A stretch of 64,000 bases of DNA from Actinomycetota bacterium (GCA_902810695.1 CADDYV010000010.1:25119-89118), one strand, 5' to 3'; positions 46,084 through 55,157 are shown, numbered from the stretch's first letter. Notes: generated from the letters alone by a model not told the origin. A program made the numbers and translations.

Positions 46084-46779
46084 TCAGTTCTCGGCGAACT
46101 TGTAGCCCACGCCGCGCACGGTCTGGATGTAGCGCGGGCTTTTGGGATCCGGCTCTATCTTTCTGCGGATGTGTTGGATGTGAACGTCGGCGGCGCGGGC
46201 TTCGCCGAAGAACTCCCCTTCCCAGAGGTGGCGCATGATCTGCTCCCGGCTGTATACCCGCCCCGGATGCTCGGCCAGGAGCGCGAGCACCTCGAACTCC
46301 CTGGCGGTGAGGTCCACCGGTTTTCCACCAGAGACTACCAGGCGGCGCGCGAGGTCCACTTCGAGCCCGGAGAAAACGAGCCTTCGGCGGCCATCACCCG
46401 AAGGCCGGGAGTCCATCTTCCGCCTCCGAAGTTGCGCCCGCACCCTGCTTACCAGTTGCCGGGGGCTGAAAGGCTTGGTTACGTAGTCATCGGCCCCGAC
46501 TTCCAGGCCCACCACGACGCTGGTTTCGTCGTCGCGGACGCTGAGCATGATAACCGGCACGTCGCTCCCGGTCCTGAGCTCTCTGCAGAAGCTGATGCCA
46601 TCCATGCCCGGGAGCATTATGTCCAGGATCACCAGGTCGAAATCCCCGGCGGCGCGAAAGTGTTGGAGCGCAGCCTCTCCGTCGCCTAGTGCCCGCGTTT
46701 CTATCCCCTCGCGTTCGAGCGCACGCTCCACGACATCCCTGACCGCCGCGTCGTCTTCAACTATCAGCACTTTAGGCAT
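46084..46779 (-). CDS. PhoB/OmpR-family response regulator
   Basis: A 231-residue regulator, second gene of a kinase-regulator pair. The receiver has KVLIVEDDAA, LVILDIMLPG (phospho-Asp) and DDYVTKPFSPRQL. The winged helix ends TVRGVGYKFAEN. It follows the kinase by 26 nt. Its likely target is the repeat array just upstream of the kinase gene. Confidence 0.93.
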   Translation of the reverse strand: MPKVLIVEDDAAVRDVVERALEREGIETRALGDGEAALQHFRAAGDFDLVILDIMLPGMDGISFCRELRTGSDVPVIMLSVRDDETSVVVGLEVGADDYVTKPFSPRQLVSRVRAQLRRRKMDSRPSGDGRRRLVFSGLEVDLARRLVVSGGKPVDLTAREFEVLALLAEHPGRVYSREQIMRHLWEGEFFGEARAADVHIQHIRRKIEPDPKSPRYIQTVRGVGYKFAEN

Positions 46780-46805
46780 CGCCCACCCGTCTTATTCGTA
46801 CTATC

Positions 46806-48566
46806 TTACGTATCTGCCCGCTTCTTTTCGGGAAGCTCTATTTTGACGGTTGTTCCCTCGCCTTGCCGCGAGGAGATGGAGATATCACCACCCATTCTCT
46901 CTACTAGCTCCTTGCAGATAGACAGTCCCAGCCCGAAACCTTCCGCATTTCCTGCTCCCTGGTAAAAACGCTCGAAGACGTAGGGAAGGTCCTCGGGGTC
47001 AATGCCGCTCCCTTCGTCCTCGACCGCAACAGAGTGTCCTTCGAGGCGCAGCCGGACACGACCGCCTTTCTCCGAGTGCTTGACGGCGTTGTCGAGCAGG
47101 ATCAATAGCGCCCGCTCGGTCCACTCCCTGTCCGCGAGTACGAGATCCCCTTTGCCCTCTACGGTTACCTCAACACCCGCGCTTTCAGCGAGGGGTTCTA
47201 TTTGCTCGATTACTTCGCCCGCCATCTCGTTGATGTCCAATGCTTCAAGCTCCGGGTCGCGCTGATCCCAGCCGGTCCGTGCTATCCGCAGCAGGGTATC
47301 CGAGAGCTGCTGCATACGCCGGGCCTCAGCCGAGATGTGCTCCAGGAAGCGGCTTCTCACTTCGGGGTTCTCATCATCACCGCTTAGCAGAAGCTCCGTG
47401 GCGCCCACGATGGTGGTGATCGGGGTCTTGAGCGCGTGGGCCGCGTTGGATAGAAACCGCTGCTGATTGGCCTCCAGCCGCCGTCCCTCCGAGAGATCCT
47501 GGATGATCACCAGCGAACCGCCTTTGTGACCGTCAAACTCGGGGAGATGCACCAGGTTCACCCGCAGGAAGGTTTCACCGCTCTGCACCAGGGCCTCGAT
47601 GCATTCCTCATCCCCGGCGCAACGGGCAGCCGCCTCCGGCAGATCAAACTCCTCCCAGGGATTCGGCAGCTCCACGGGCAACTCCCTGTCCTTGAGGCCG
47701 AGCATGTCGCGGGCCGGGGCGTTGACGAAGAGAACCTGGCCTTTGAGGCCAACGGCCATCACGCCTTCGTTGAGGTTGTCGAGGATGGCGTTTAGCGCCG
47801 CGCTCTTCTCCCTGAGCCGGGAGAAGGAGTCCTCCAGCTTGCCGGCCATGGAGTTGAAAGTTCGCGCAAGCTCGCCCAGCTCGTCGTTGTAGTCCGGGAC
47901 TATGCGGTAGGAGAGATCCCCCTGCGCTATGGACCTGGCGCCCAGGGTCAGCCGCTCCACCCGCCTGCCGAGCACCGTGGCCAGGAGGAGCGCGATCCCG
48001 CCGCTGATGACGAGCGCGATCAGGACGGCCTCGAAGCCGCTGCGGAGGTAGATTCTGTAGACGGCGTTCTCGGGGTCTTCGGCGGCGAATACGACCCCGC
48101 CGGCGAGCTTTCCCTTGTTCAGAATGGGAACCACCGCCACGTTGAACTTTCCTGACTGCTCGAATGATCTTTTCCCGCTGGCCGCCTGGCGCAGCAGCTT
48201 GTGCGGGGCCGAGAACGCCCTCGACCCCTCGCGGGCGACCACCTCACCCTTTCTGTTGACCACCAGTATCCTCGCGCCCGTAGGACCGGCGTAGAGGGAG
48301 AGCGAGCGCCGCAAGGGATCGCGGTTCCTGCCAGTTCTCTGCGTGGCTCTCTGATGGGAACCGCCGAATATGCTGCGCCACTGTTTTTGATCCGCCCCCG
48401 TTATGGCGTCCGCCGTGGCGGCGGCCTGGGCTAACGTGTAGCTTCTTGTGTATTTGAGCAGGCGTCCTTGCGCGGTCGGTATTCCGTAGAGCAGCACGAG
48501 CGCAGCAGAGAGCAGTACCGTGAGTGACACGACCAGCGTTACCGATACCCGAAACCCTAAACGCAC
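46806..48566 (-). CDS. PhoR-like sensor histidine kinase (HAMP-PAS-HisKA-HATPase)
   Basis: A 586-residue membrane kinase. Helix 1 (about 9-29), an extracytoplasmic domain, helix 2 (about 178-198), HAMP (about 200-250), a PAS domain (about 257-355) and HisKA with NAAHALKTPITTI (His378) and HATPase (LLDNAVKHSEKGG, DEGSGIDPEDLPYVFERFY) follow. The order HAMP-PAS-HisKA is that of PhoR. GTG 48566 lacks a ribosome site, and a -10-like TAGAAT (48573-48578, minus) lies just before it, so the mRNA may be leaderless. Confidence 0.92.
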   Translation of the reverse strand: MRLGFRVSVTLVVSLTVLLSAALVLLYGIPTAQGRLLKYTRSYTLAQAAATADAITGADQKQWRSIFGGSHQRATQRTGRNRDPLRRSLSLYAGPTGARILVVNRKGEVVAREGSRAFSAPHKLLRQAASGKRSFEQSGKFNVAVVPILNKGKLAGGVVFAAEDPENAVYRIYLRSGFEAVLIALVISGGIALLLATVLGRRVERLTLGARSIAQGDLSYRIVPDYNDELGELARTFNSMAGKLEDSFSRLREKSAALNAILDNLNEGVMAVGLKGQVLFVNAPARDMLGLKDRELPVELPNPWEEFDLPEAAARCAGDEECIEALVQSGETFLRVNLVHLPEFDGHKGGSLVIIQDLSEGRRLEANQQRFLSNAAHALKTPITTIVGATELLLSGDDENPEVRSRFLEHISAEARRMQQLSDTLLRIARTGWDQRDPELEALDINEMAGEVIEQIEPLAESAGVEVTVEGKGDLVLADREWTERALLILLDNAVKHSEKGGRVRLRLEGHSVAVEDEGSGIDPEDLPYVFERFYQGAGNAEGFGLGLSICKELVERMGGDISISSRQGEGTTVKIELPEKKRADT

Positions 48567-48568
48567 AG

Positions 48569-48639
48569 GCTAATTCTAACGGGTTCTTAGCCTGTCTTTA
48601 TCTGAATGTTAACGAAATCTTTACCTGACGCTAACGGAA
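48569..48639 (-). promoter_or_regulatory. Pho-box-like array of six 11-bp direct repeats
   Basis: On the minus strand the units start at 48635, 48624, 48613, 48602, 48591 and 48580 and read GTTAGCGTCAG, GTAAAGATTTC, GTTAACATTCA, GATAAAGACAG, GCTAAGAACCC, GTTAGAATTAG. All begin with G and share GNTAA with small variation. The last unit overlaps the presumed -10 TAGAAT of the kinase gene. An 11-bp period is that of PhoB-type operators. Autoregulation by the adjacent regulator is inferred. Confidence 0.6.
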
Positions 48640-48712
48640 TCTTGCAAAAGATCAAGGAGCATTCTAAACAATAGACAAACTGGAGTTCCGATGTCAGGGG
48701 AGCGGCACATTT

Positions 48713-49228
48713 TTGATAGTCAGGAGGCTGCGAGAGATCGAGAACCCCCGACCGCCGGGAGCGAAAGGAGGCATCCGTTGGAAGGCCGTGTTGCTGGGGT
48801 GGCTGGCGGCTGCCGTCGCGGGGGTTGGGATCAGCCTGCTCATAAGGTTTCTGTATGAACAGGTAGCTGGACCGCTGACACAGAGCGGGAGCTTCCTGCC
48901 GACCGTGGCAGTAATATCGCTGGCGTCGGGGTTTCTGGCTTACCTCCTGGGCGGTTTCGTTGCCGGGAGGCTGGTGCGCAGATCGTGCGGGCTGAACGGA
49001 GCCGTAACGGCGGTGGTCGGGCTGGTGCTCGGCGTGATCCTGGCACTTATCATCACGAACTTCGGGGATGTCTTCGCCGAGGGGGTGGCGCTGCCGCCCG
49101 CCAACTTCGGGCTCTCCTTCAAGGAACTGCTCGCCAGCCTCAGTCTTTTCCTCATTAACCTGTTCGGAGGCTACGTCGGCGGCAAGCTGGGCGAGTCATC
49201 GTACCCGCAGATCCAACGCTTCGACTAA
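48713..49228 (+). CDS. Membrane protein of unknown function (TIGR04086-like)
   Basis: A 171-residue protein with four predicted helices, for example AVLLGWLAAAVAGVGISLLI and AVVGLVLGVILALIITNF, and Gly-rich glycine-zipper-like packing (YLLGGFVAGRLVRRS). The TTG start at 48713 has GGGGAG about 10 nt upstream. It is divergent from the PhoR-like kinase gene and may share the repeat-array control region. I cannot assign a function. Confidence 0.7.
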   Translation: MIVRRLREIENPRPPGAKGGIRWKAVLLGWLAAAVAGVGISLLIRFLYEQVAGPLTQSGSFLPTVAVISLASGFLAYLLGGFVAGRLVRRSCGLNGAVTAVVGLVLGVILALIITNFGDVFAEGVALPPANFGLSFKELLASLSLFLINLFGGYVGGKLGESSYPQIQRFD

Positions 49229-49276
49229 AACCTAAACAAACCTCCAATGTATGATACTAATATTGCCTGATCTCAG

Positions 49277-49696
49277 ATGATCCGGACGCTCGATCACACC
49301 GCCGATGTAGGGTTCGAACTCGAAGCTCCGTCTCTGGAAGAGCTTTTTGAGGAGGCGCGGCGGGGGCTGCTTCTGGTGATGTTCGAGCGCCCGCCGGACC
49401 GGGGCGGCGAGCGAGAGACGGTGCGTCTCTCGGCGCCGGACCTGGAGATGCTGCTCGTGCGCTGGATCAACGAGCTTGCGTACTTGGTCCAGGCTCGCGG
49501 TCTTGTCCCCACCGGCTCTGAGCCGGAGATCAGGGAAGATGGCGGGTCGTTTGTTCTCGAAGCCCATCTTGCAGGGACGGAACTCGACCCCGAAGTGCAG
49601 GGCTGGCAGGGCGAGGTGAAGAGCGCGACGTTCCACGGGCTGGAGGTGAAGCGAGAGAACGGCACGTGGAGCGCGCGGGTGATCCTGGACGTTTAA
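49277..49696 (+). CDS. Archease
   Basis: A 139-residue cofactor that lets the RtcB ligase turn over many times by aiding GMP transfer. LDHTADVGFELEAPSLEELFEEA and RWINELAYLV are the family's conserved stretches, and the C-terminus KSATFHGLEV and ARVILDV complete it. ATG 49277 has no clear ribosome site. RtcB begins 28 nt downstream, and pairing of the two genes is a known arrangement. Confidence 0.93.
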   Translation: MIRTLDHTADVGFELEAPSLEELFEEARRGLLLVMFERPPDRGGERETVRLSAPDLEMLLVRWINELAYLVQARGLVPTGSEPEIREDGGSFVLEAHLAGTELDPEVQGWQGEVKSATFHGLEVKRENGTWSARVILDV

Positions 49697-49724
49697 GAGC
49701 GAAATTCCTTCCGGGAGGTGGAAG

Positions 49725-51149
49725 ATGAACTTCGAGCGTCTCTCCGAGTACAAGTACCGCATCCCGCGGGAAGGGAAGATGCGCGTGGATGCCGCGTTCT
49801 ATGCCTCGAAGACCATCCTCGAAGACCTCGAAGCGGAGAACTACGCCTCGCTGAAGCAACTCACGAACGTGGCGACGCTGCCCGGCGTGGTTGCCCCGGC
49901 TCTGACCATGCCCGACATCCACTGGGGCTACGGCTTCCCCATCGGCGGGGTTGCGGCCTTCGATCCGGAAGCGGGTGGCGTGGTGAGCCCCGGCGGTGTT
50001 GGCTTCGACATCAACTGCGGTGTCAGGTTGCTGACCTCGGACATCAGCCGCGAAGAGCTGGAATCGCACAAGAGCCCTCTCGCAGACGCGCTGTTCAAGG
50101 GAATCCCCTCAGGCGTGGGCAGGGGACGCAGAGATCTGAACTTCAGCCGGAAAGACTTCGAGGAGATCCTGCGCGAAGGACCGGCGGTGCTGGTAGACCG
50201 GGGATACGGCGAGAGTGCGGACCTCGATAACATCGAGTCGCGCGGCAGGCTACCAGGCGCGGACCCCGAAGCTACTTCCCAGAGAGCCTACGAGAGGGGT
50301 GTCTCTCAACTCGGGAGCCTGGGCTCGGGCAACCACTTCCTGGAAGTGCAGTATGTGGATGAGATCTACGATGAGGAGGCGGCGGGAGCCTACGGGCTCG
50401 AAAGGGGGCGGGTTACGGTTCTGATCCACAGCGGATCGCGGGGCTTCGGGCACCAGGTCTGTCAAGATTACGTCGAGCGGTTCCTTCAGGCGGCGCCTAA
50501 GTACAGCATCGAGCTCGCGGACAGGCAGCTCGCCGCCGCTCCCATAGAGAGCCCCGAGGGTAAGGCGTATCTCGGAGCTATGTCCGCCGCGGCCAACTTC
50601 GCGTTCGCCAACCGCCAGCTCATCACCCACTTCATCCGGCAGGCCTTCGAGGAGAGCGGGTTCTCCGGGCGCTATTTAAGGGTGCTCTACGACCTCGCGC
50701 ATAACAACGCCAAGTTCGAGGAGCACGCTGGAAAGCGGGTGCTCGTCCACCGCAAGGGAGCGACCCGCGCTTTCGGCCCCGGCAACCCGGAGCTGCCGGA
50801 GCGATACCGCTTCGTGGGACAGCCGGTTCTCGTCCCCGGCGACATGGGCCGCTACTCTTTCGTCCTCGCTGGCACAGAGGGTGCCATGAGCGAGACCTTT
50901 GGCTCCAGCGCCCACGGAGCGGGCCGCAAGATGAGCCGCAAGAAGGCGAAAAAGGCCGCGAAAGGGCGCAACCTCATCCGGGAGATGGAGAGCCTCGGGA
51001 TACTGGTGCGCGCCGCCGGACGGGCTACGGTGGACGAGGAGATGTCCGAGGCCTACAAAGACGCCGCCGAGGTCGTCGAGACCACCCACAGCGCGGGGAT
51101 AGGCCGGAAAGTAGCACGCCTGCGGCCCATGATCGTGGTGAAAGGCTGA
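49725..51149 (+). CDS. rtcB: RNA 3'-phosphate/2',3'-cyclic phosphate ligase RtcB
   Basis: A 474-residue GTP- and manganese-dependent ligase that joins RNA 3'-phosphate ends to 5'-OH ends, in tRNA or rRNA repair. Signature motifs are PDIHWGYGFPIGGVAAFD, GGVGFDINCGVR (metal-binding Cys), GSGNHFLEVQ, HSGSRGFGHQ and the guanylylated His in SSAHGAGR. Start at ATG 49725 has GGGAGG upstream. No RtcR-type regulator or RtcA is present. It forms an operon with archease and the following hydrolase. Confidence 0.95.
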   Translation: MNFERLSEYKYRIPREGKMRVDAAFYASKTILEDLEAENYASLKQLTNVATLPGVVAPALTMPDIHWGYGFPIGGVAAFDPEAGGVVSPGGVGFDINCGVRLLTSDISREELESHKSPLADALFKGIPSGVGRGRRDLNFSRKDFEEILREGPAVLVDRGYGESADLDNIESRGRLPGADPEATSQRAYERGVSQLGSLGSGNHFLEVQYVDEIYDEEAAGAYGLERGRVTVLIHSGSRGFGHQVCQDYVERFLQAAPKYSIELADRQLAAAPIESPEGKAYLGAMSAAANFAFANRQLITHFIRQAFEESGFSGRYLRVLYDLAHNNAKFEEHAGKRVLVHRKGATRAFGPGNPELPERYRFVGQPVLVPGDMGRYSFVLAGTEGAMSETFGSSAHGAGRKMSRKKAKKAAKGRNLIREMESLGILVRAAGRATVDEEMSEAYKDAAEVVETTHSAGIGRKVARLRPMIVVKG

Positions 51150-51152
51150 GGT

Positions 51153-51800
51153 ATGGGCGAAGAGAGAGAAGTGCAGATTCCGGCGGACCAGGTCGTCCTC
51201 GAAGGCAACCTCGGGTTGCCGGAAAGCCCCGGAGGCGTCGTGCTCTTCGCCCACGGGACCGGAAGTGGCAGGCACAGCCCTAGAAACAACTACGTGGCCC
51301 GGAGACTGCGCGAAGCGGGCCTGGCCACGTTGCTGATAGACCTGCTCACTGCCGAGGAGGAAGAGGCAGATCTTCGAACCGGACACCTCCGGTTCGACAT
51401 TGCTCTACTCGCCAGGAGGCTCCTCGGGGCTACGGACTGGCTGGGCAACAACCCTGATACGGCGGATCTGCCCGCGGGATACTTCGGGGCCAGCACTGGG
51501 GCTGCCGCCGCGCTGGTTTCCGCCGCCGAGCGTCCCGGAGAAGTGAGGGCGATCGTTTCTCGCGGTGGGCGTCCCGACCTCTCCGGAGAAGCCCTCTCCC
51601 GCGTCCGCGCGCCGACGCTTTTGATCGTCGGCGGGCGCGATGAACCTGTTATCGGGATGAACCGGGAGGCCATGGACCGACTGGACGTGAAGAAGAAACT
51701 TGAGATCGTGCCCGGAGCCACCCACCTCTTCGAGGAACCGGGTGCGCTGGAGGAAGTGGCCCGCCTCGCGGCCGGGTGGTTCACGCGTTACCTCGAGTAG
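51153..51800 (+). CDS. Alpha/beta hydrolase of the dienelactone-hydrolase type
   Basis: A 215-residue hydrolase starting 4 nt after rtcB. The nucleophile elbow is GYFGASTGAAAA (Ser in GASTG), LFAHGTGSGRHSPRN carries the oxyanion region, and the acid/His pair is in LLIVGGRDEPV and PGATHLFEEPG. Relatives are often fused or next to phosphoribosyltransferases; here it stands behind rtcB. Substrate unknown; a role in RNA repair is not implied. Confidence 0.85.
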   Translation: MGEEREVQIPADQVVLEGNLGLPESPGGVVLFAHGTGSGRHSPRNNYVARRLREAGLATLLIDLLTAEEEEADLRTGHLRFDIALLARRLLGATDWLGNNPDTADLPAGYFGASTGAAAALVSAAERPGEVRAIVSRGGRPDLSGEALSRVRAPTLLIVGGRDEPVIGMNREAMDRLDVKKKLEIVPGATHLFEEPGALEEVARLAAGWFTRYLE

Positions 51801-51889
51801 AACGTGCCGTTTTGGCGTTGCGGGGGCCGGGTATGAGTATCAGGCCAGCGGAGTTAACGCACACTTCTTGCGAAGGGAAGCATAAATTT

Positions 51890-52264
51890 ATGCAGCATGA
51901 GGAGTTTATCGAGGAGGTGCGGAAGAGGGCGGATCTAACCTCCACCGATGAAGCGGAGCGAGCAACGAGGGCGACCCTTATCGTGCTCGGTGAGTACCTG
52001 AGTGGGGGTGAGGGGCCGGACCTCGCCGCCCAGCTCCCGCAGGGCATAGCCGAATACCTCAAGCGGCAGCCGCCCGGGCGCCCTGAGATCTTCTCCCTCG
52101 AGGACTTCCTTCAGCGCGTTGCCGAGGAGGAAGATATAGACAGCGAGAGCGCCTCTACTCACGCCCGCGCGGTCATAAACGTACTCGAAGAGGCAGTGAG
52201 CCGGGGCGAGATGGAGAACGTCCGGCGGCAGTTTCCAGAAGAGTTCGCTCCCCTGTTCGGCTGA
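51890..52264 (+). CDS. DUF2267 protein
   Basis: A 124-residue helical protein (MQHEEFIEEVRKRADL, then LPQGIAEYLK and EEFAPLF) with the DUF2267 layout of two related helical halves. Function unknown. ATG 51890 is chosen because the domain starts there and GAAGGGAAG precedes it; an open frame extends to 51776. It lies about 90 nt after the hydrolase. Confidence 0.8.
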   Translation: MQHEEFIEEVRKRADLTSTDEAERATRATLIVLGEYLSGGEGPDLAAQLPQGIAEYLKRQPPGRPEIFSLEDFLQRVAEEEDIDSESASTHARAVINVLEEAVSRGEMENVRRQFPEEFAPLFG

Positions 52265-52307
52265 GCGAAAAACTGCCGTGCCGGCAGCCTCGCCCCGGTT
52301 CCCGGTA

Positions 52308-52805
52308 TCACGGCGCGTCGTAGAGGCCGTGGCGCCGGTGCCACTCTTCGAGTGATTCGTCGGGACCCCTGGAGAAGTGGTGTTCGTGCTCGCCTTCGGG
52401 GACCTCGCACCACGGAGCCTTGTAGTCGAGCATGATGTGGTTTCTCTCCGGCGGTTTGGGCAGCGGCGTGTCAATGGCCGAGGCAAACGGATGCACCAGC
52501 TCGGGCCACCGCGGGTCGTAGAGCCAGAGCGCGCTCCCGCACCGGTTGCAGAAGTGCCGCCACGCCGGGCTCTCACCGGATCTCTCCGGGTTCTCCGGTT
52601 CGCGGATAATCGCGTGAAAGGCGGTGATGTTCTCCTCGCCTTCGACCTCCAGCGTATTGTAATCTGCTCCGAGGTTGATCGCATACCCTCCCCCGCCCGC
52701 AGTTTTGCGGCAGATGCTGCAGTAGCAGGCCATGTAGGGGTAGGGGCTTGGCGAGTCCACCCTGAAGCGTACCGACTCGCAGTGGCACGAACCTTCGAGC
52801 AGCAT
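52308..52805 (-). CDS. GFA-family (glutathione-dependent formaldehyde-activating type) zinc protein
   Basis: A 165-residue protein with the family's zinc cysteines: GSCHCESVRF, CYCSICRK and HFCNRCGSALW. Members bind zinc and some carry out glutathione-formaldehyde condensation, though most are uncharacterised. A C-terminal stretch HHFSRGPDESLEEWHRRHG extends the family core. Actinobacteria generally lack glutathione, so the substrate may be another thiol; that is inference. Confidence 0.88.
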   Translation of the reverse strand: MLLEGSCHCESVRFRVDSPSPYPYMACYCSICRKTAGGGGYAINLGADYNTLEVEGEENITAFHAIIREPENPERSGESPAWRHFCNRCGSALWLYDPRWPELVHPFASAIDTPLPKPPERNHIMLDYKAPWCEVPEGEHEHHFSRGPDESLEEWHRRHGLYDAP

Positions 52806-52990
52806 TCCTACCTCCTCTTGTGACTGAACTCACCAGGAATTTGCTCCATAATTACCCGGCAGATTCGACCGAAAACCGGTGTCCGGTATAACATTAACGC
52901 TGTTTTCATAACACCCCCGGCGGGTAAAACTAAAGCGATCCAGAATATAGTAGTGAAACAATCGTATTCTTTGATGGAGGAGGTAATTTA

Positions 52991-54862
52991 GTGGCATCGC
53001 AGACTGGTCAGACGGTCGTGGAGTCGGAACGCTGGCACGCCCTGGCGCAGCAGCTTCGCGCCGACTCGATCCGGTCCAGCAGCGCCGGGGGTTCGGGTCA
53101 TCCCACGTCGAGCATGTCGGCGGCGGACCTCATGGCGGTGCTGATGGAGAAGTATCTGCGATATGACTTCTCCGACCCGGATAACCCGGCCAATGACCAC
53201 CTGATCTTCTCCAAGGGGCACGCTTCCCCGCTGCTCTACTCGATATTCAGGGCGGCTGGGGCGATCACCGACGAGGAGCTTCTATCCTTCCGCAAGTTTG
53301 GCAGCCGCCTGCAGGGGCACCCGACGCCTGCCATACCGTGGGTTGACGTTGCTACGGGGTCTCTGGGGCAGGGGTTGCCCATAGGCGTGGGGCTCGCGCT
53401 CTCCGGCAAGTACCTGGACAGGATCCCGTACAACGTGTGGGTCCTCTGCGGGGACTCGGAGATGGCCGAGGGCTCGATGTGGGAGGCATTCCAGCACGCT
53501 TCCTACTACAAGCTCGACAACCTGATCGCCATCGTGGACATGAACCGTCTCGGCCAGACGAGGGAGACGATGGACGGGTGGAACGGCGAAGCCTACGCGG
53601 AGCGCGTCCGCGCCTTCGGATGCCACGCCATCGTGATAGATGGCCACGATCTCGAAGCTATAGACAGGGCGTATTCCGAAGCCCTGGGGAACGATGGCAG
53701 ACCTTCCGTAATCATCGCCAGGACCAGAAAGGGACGTGGGGTCTCCTTCCTGGAGGACAAGGAGGGCTTCCACGGCAAGCCCGTGCCCGAAGGCCGGGAA
53801 GATGAGGCTCTCAAGGAGATCGCGAGCGACGACAACCTCACCGTGGAGGTGAAGAAGCCCGACTCCCGGCCCGAGCAGAGGAGCTTCAAGAGCGGCAAGT
53901 TCGAGCCGGTAGCATACGAGGTTGGCGATTCTGTTGCCACGCGCAAGGCGTACGGCGAGGCACTCAAGGCGCTCGGCGCCGCCCGCGAGGATGTGGTGGC
54001 CCTCGACGGCGAGGTGTCGAACTCCACCTACTCCCAGGAGTTTGCCGAGGCCTATCCCGAGCGATACTTCGAGATGTACATCGCCGAGCAGCAGATGATC
54101 TCCAGCGCCCTTGCAATGAGCGTCAGGGGATACACGCCGTTCGCTTCTACCTTCGCCGCGTTCCTGACGCGGGCCTACGACTTCATAAGGATGGCTTCGA
54201 TCTCCGAGGGCAACCTGCGGCTGTGCGGCTCGCACGCGGGGGTTTCCATAGGCGAAGATGGCCCCTCGCAGATGGGCCTCGAAGACATCGCAATGTTCCG
54301 CGCCGTGCACGGCTCCGCTGTGCTCCACCCGAGCGATGCCAACCAGACGGTGAAACTGGTGGAGGAGATGGCCGACCGGAGTGGGATCACCTACCTGAGA
54401 ACCCTGCGTCCGGGTACGCCAGTGATCTACTCCGCAGAGGAAGAGTTTCCGATCGGGGGCTCCAGAGTCGTGCGTTCCTCGGATGAGGATGACGTTACGC
54501 TGGTTGCGATGGGGATTACGCTGCACGAGGCTCTGGAAGCCGCCGAGGAGCTTGAGAAAGAGGGCATCGTGGCCCGCGTCATAGACGCCTACTCCGTAAA
54601 GCCCATAGACGCTGCTACGCTCCGCGAGGCTGCCGGGGCGACCGGAGGCAGGATCGTGGTCGCCGAGGATCACCACCCCGAGGGCGGCCTCGGAGAGGCC
54701 GTGCTCTCCGCGCTCGCCGAAAGCGAGACCGGGGATCTGAAGTTCAGGCATCTGGCGGTCAGGAACATGCCGGGGTCCGGCAAGCCCGCCGAGTTGATGG
54801 ACGAAGCCGGCATAAGTGCCTCTCACATAGCGGATGCCGCGCGGGAGCTTGCAAAAGGCTAG
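52991..54862 (+). CDS. tkt: Transketolase
   Basis: A 623-residue thiamine diphosphate enzyme of the pentose phosphate pathway that moves two-carbon units between sugars. TPP-binding is seen in LCGDSEMAEGSMWEAFQHASYYKLDN (segments GDSEMAEG and YKLDNL), the catalytic Glu is in the second domain. The length and the SIYKLDN-like form resemble animal-type transketolases of about 620 residues rather than the longer E. coli type of about 660. GTG 52991 has GGAGGAGG upstream. It is followed by a strong terminator. Confidence 0.93.
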   Translation: MASQTGQTVVESERWHALAQQLRADSIRSSSAGGSGHPTSSMSAADLMAVLMEKYLRYDFSDPDNPANDHLIFSKGHASPLLYSIFRAAGAITDEELLSFRKFGSRLQGHPTPAIPWVDVATGSLGQGLPIGVGLALSGKYLDRIPYNVWVLCGDSEMAEGSMWEAFQHASYYKLDNLIAIVDMNRLGQTRETMDGWNGEAYAERVRAFGCHAIVIDGHDLEAIDRAYSEALGNDGRPSVIIARTRKGRGVSFLEDKEGFHGKPVPEGREDEALKEIASDDNLTVEVKKPDSRPEQRSFKSGKFEPVAYEVGDSVATRKAYGEALKALGAAREDVVALDGEVSNSTYSQEFAEAYPERYFEMYIAEQQMISSALAMSVRGYTPFASTFAAFLTRAYDFIRMASISEGNLRLCGSHAGVSIGEDGPSQMGLEDIAMFRAVHGSAVLHPSDANQTVKLVEEMADRSGITYLRTLRPGTPVIYSAEEEFPIGGSRVVRSSDEDDVTLVAMGITLHEALEAAEELEKEGIVARVIDAYSVKPIDAATLREAAGATGGRIVVAEDHHPEGGLGEAVLSALAESETGDLKFRHLAVRNMPGSGKPAELMDEAGISASHIADAARELAKG

Positions 54863-54896
54863 AGGCGGACCTCACCCGGATCACAGTTTTTCGGGA

Positions 54897-54940
54897 CCGT
54901 GCCGGTTGTTTGCCCAGACAGCAACCGGCACGGTTGTACT
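54897..54940 (+). terminator. Terminator after the transketolase gene
   Basis: CCGTGCCGGTTG (54897-54908) pairs perfectly with 54922-54933, a 12-bp stem with 13-nt loop, followed by TTGTACTTT. It ends the tkt transcript and separates it from the sigma-factor promoter. Confidence 0.8.
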
Positions 54941-54955
54941 TTCGAGGATCAAAGT

Positions 54956-54983
54956 TTGACAAGCGTGAACATTTGGGTATAAT
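54956..54983 (+). promoter_or_regulatory. Sigma-70-type consensus promoter of the sigma-factor gene
   Basis: TTGACA (54956-54961) and TATAAT (54978-54983) are separated by 16 nt. Both hexamers match the housekeeping consensus exactly. Transcription would begin near 54990, giving a leader of about 155 nt that contains a 28-codon upstream frame. Confidence 0.85.
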
Positions 54984-55070
54984 TAAAGATTCCAAAAAGC
55001 TACATGGGCTCTCGAAAAAATCTGTCGTACGCAATCTCATAGACGCCGCTAGTTGGGCTGGAGATATGTG

Positions 55071-55157
55071 ATGGAAGCCGGCGAAGCTCTTTGGCGGGCC
55101 GGAGTGATAGCCGGCTGGGAAAGTAACAAATTTGAGGAGGCAATAAGTGGAAGATAA
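55071..55157 (+). CDS. 28-residue upstream ORF overlapping the sigma-factor start
   Basis: ATG 55071, with GGAG 8 nt upstream, opens 28 codons ([20 protein letters not shown], then FEEAISGR) to a TAA at 55155-55157, overlapping the sigma GTG (55147) by 11 nt in another frame. Its end also covers the sigma gene's ribosome site. It could couple translation or regulate it. Confidence 0.4.
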   Translation: MEAGEALWRAGVIAGWESNKFEEAISGR

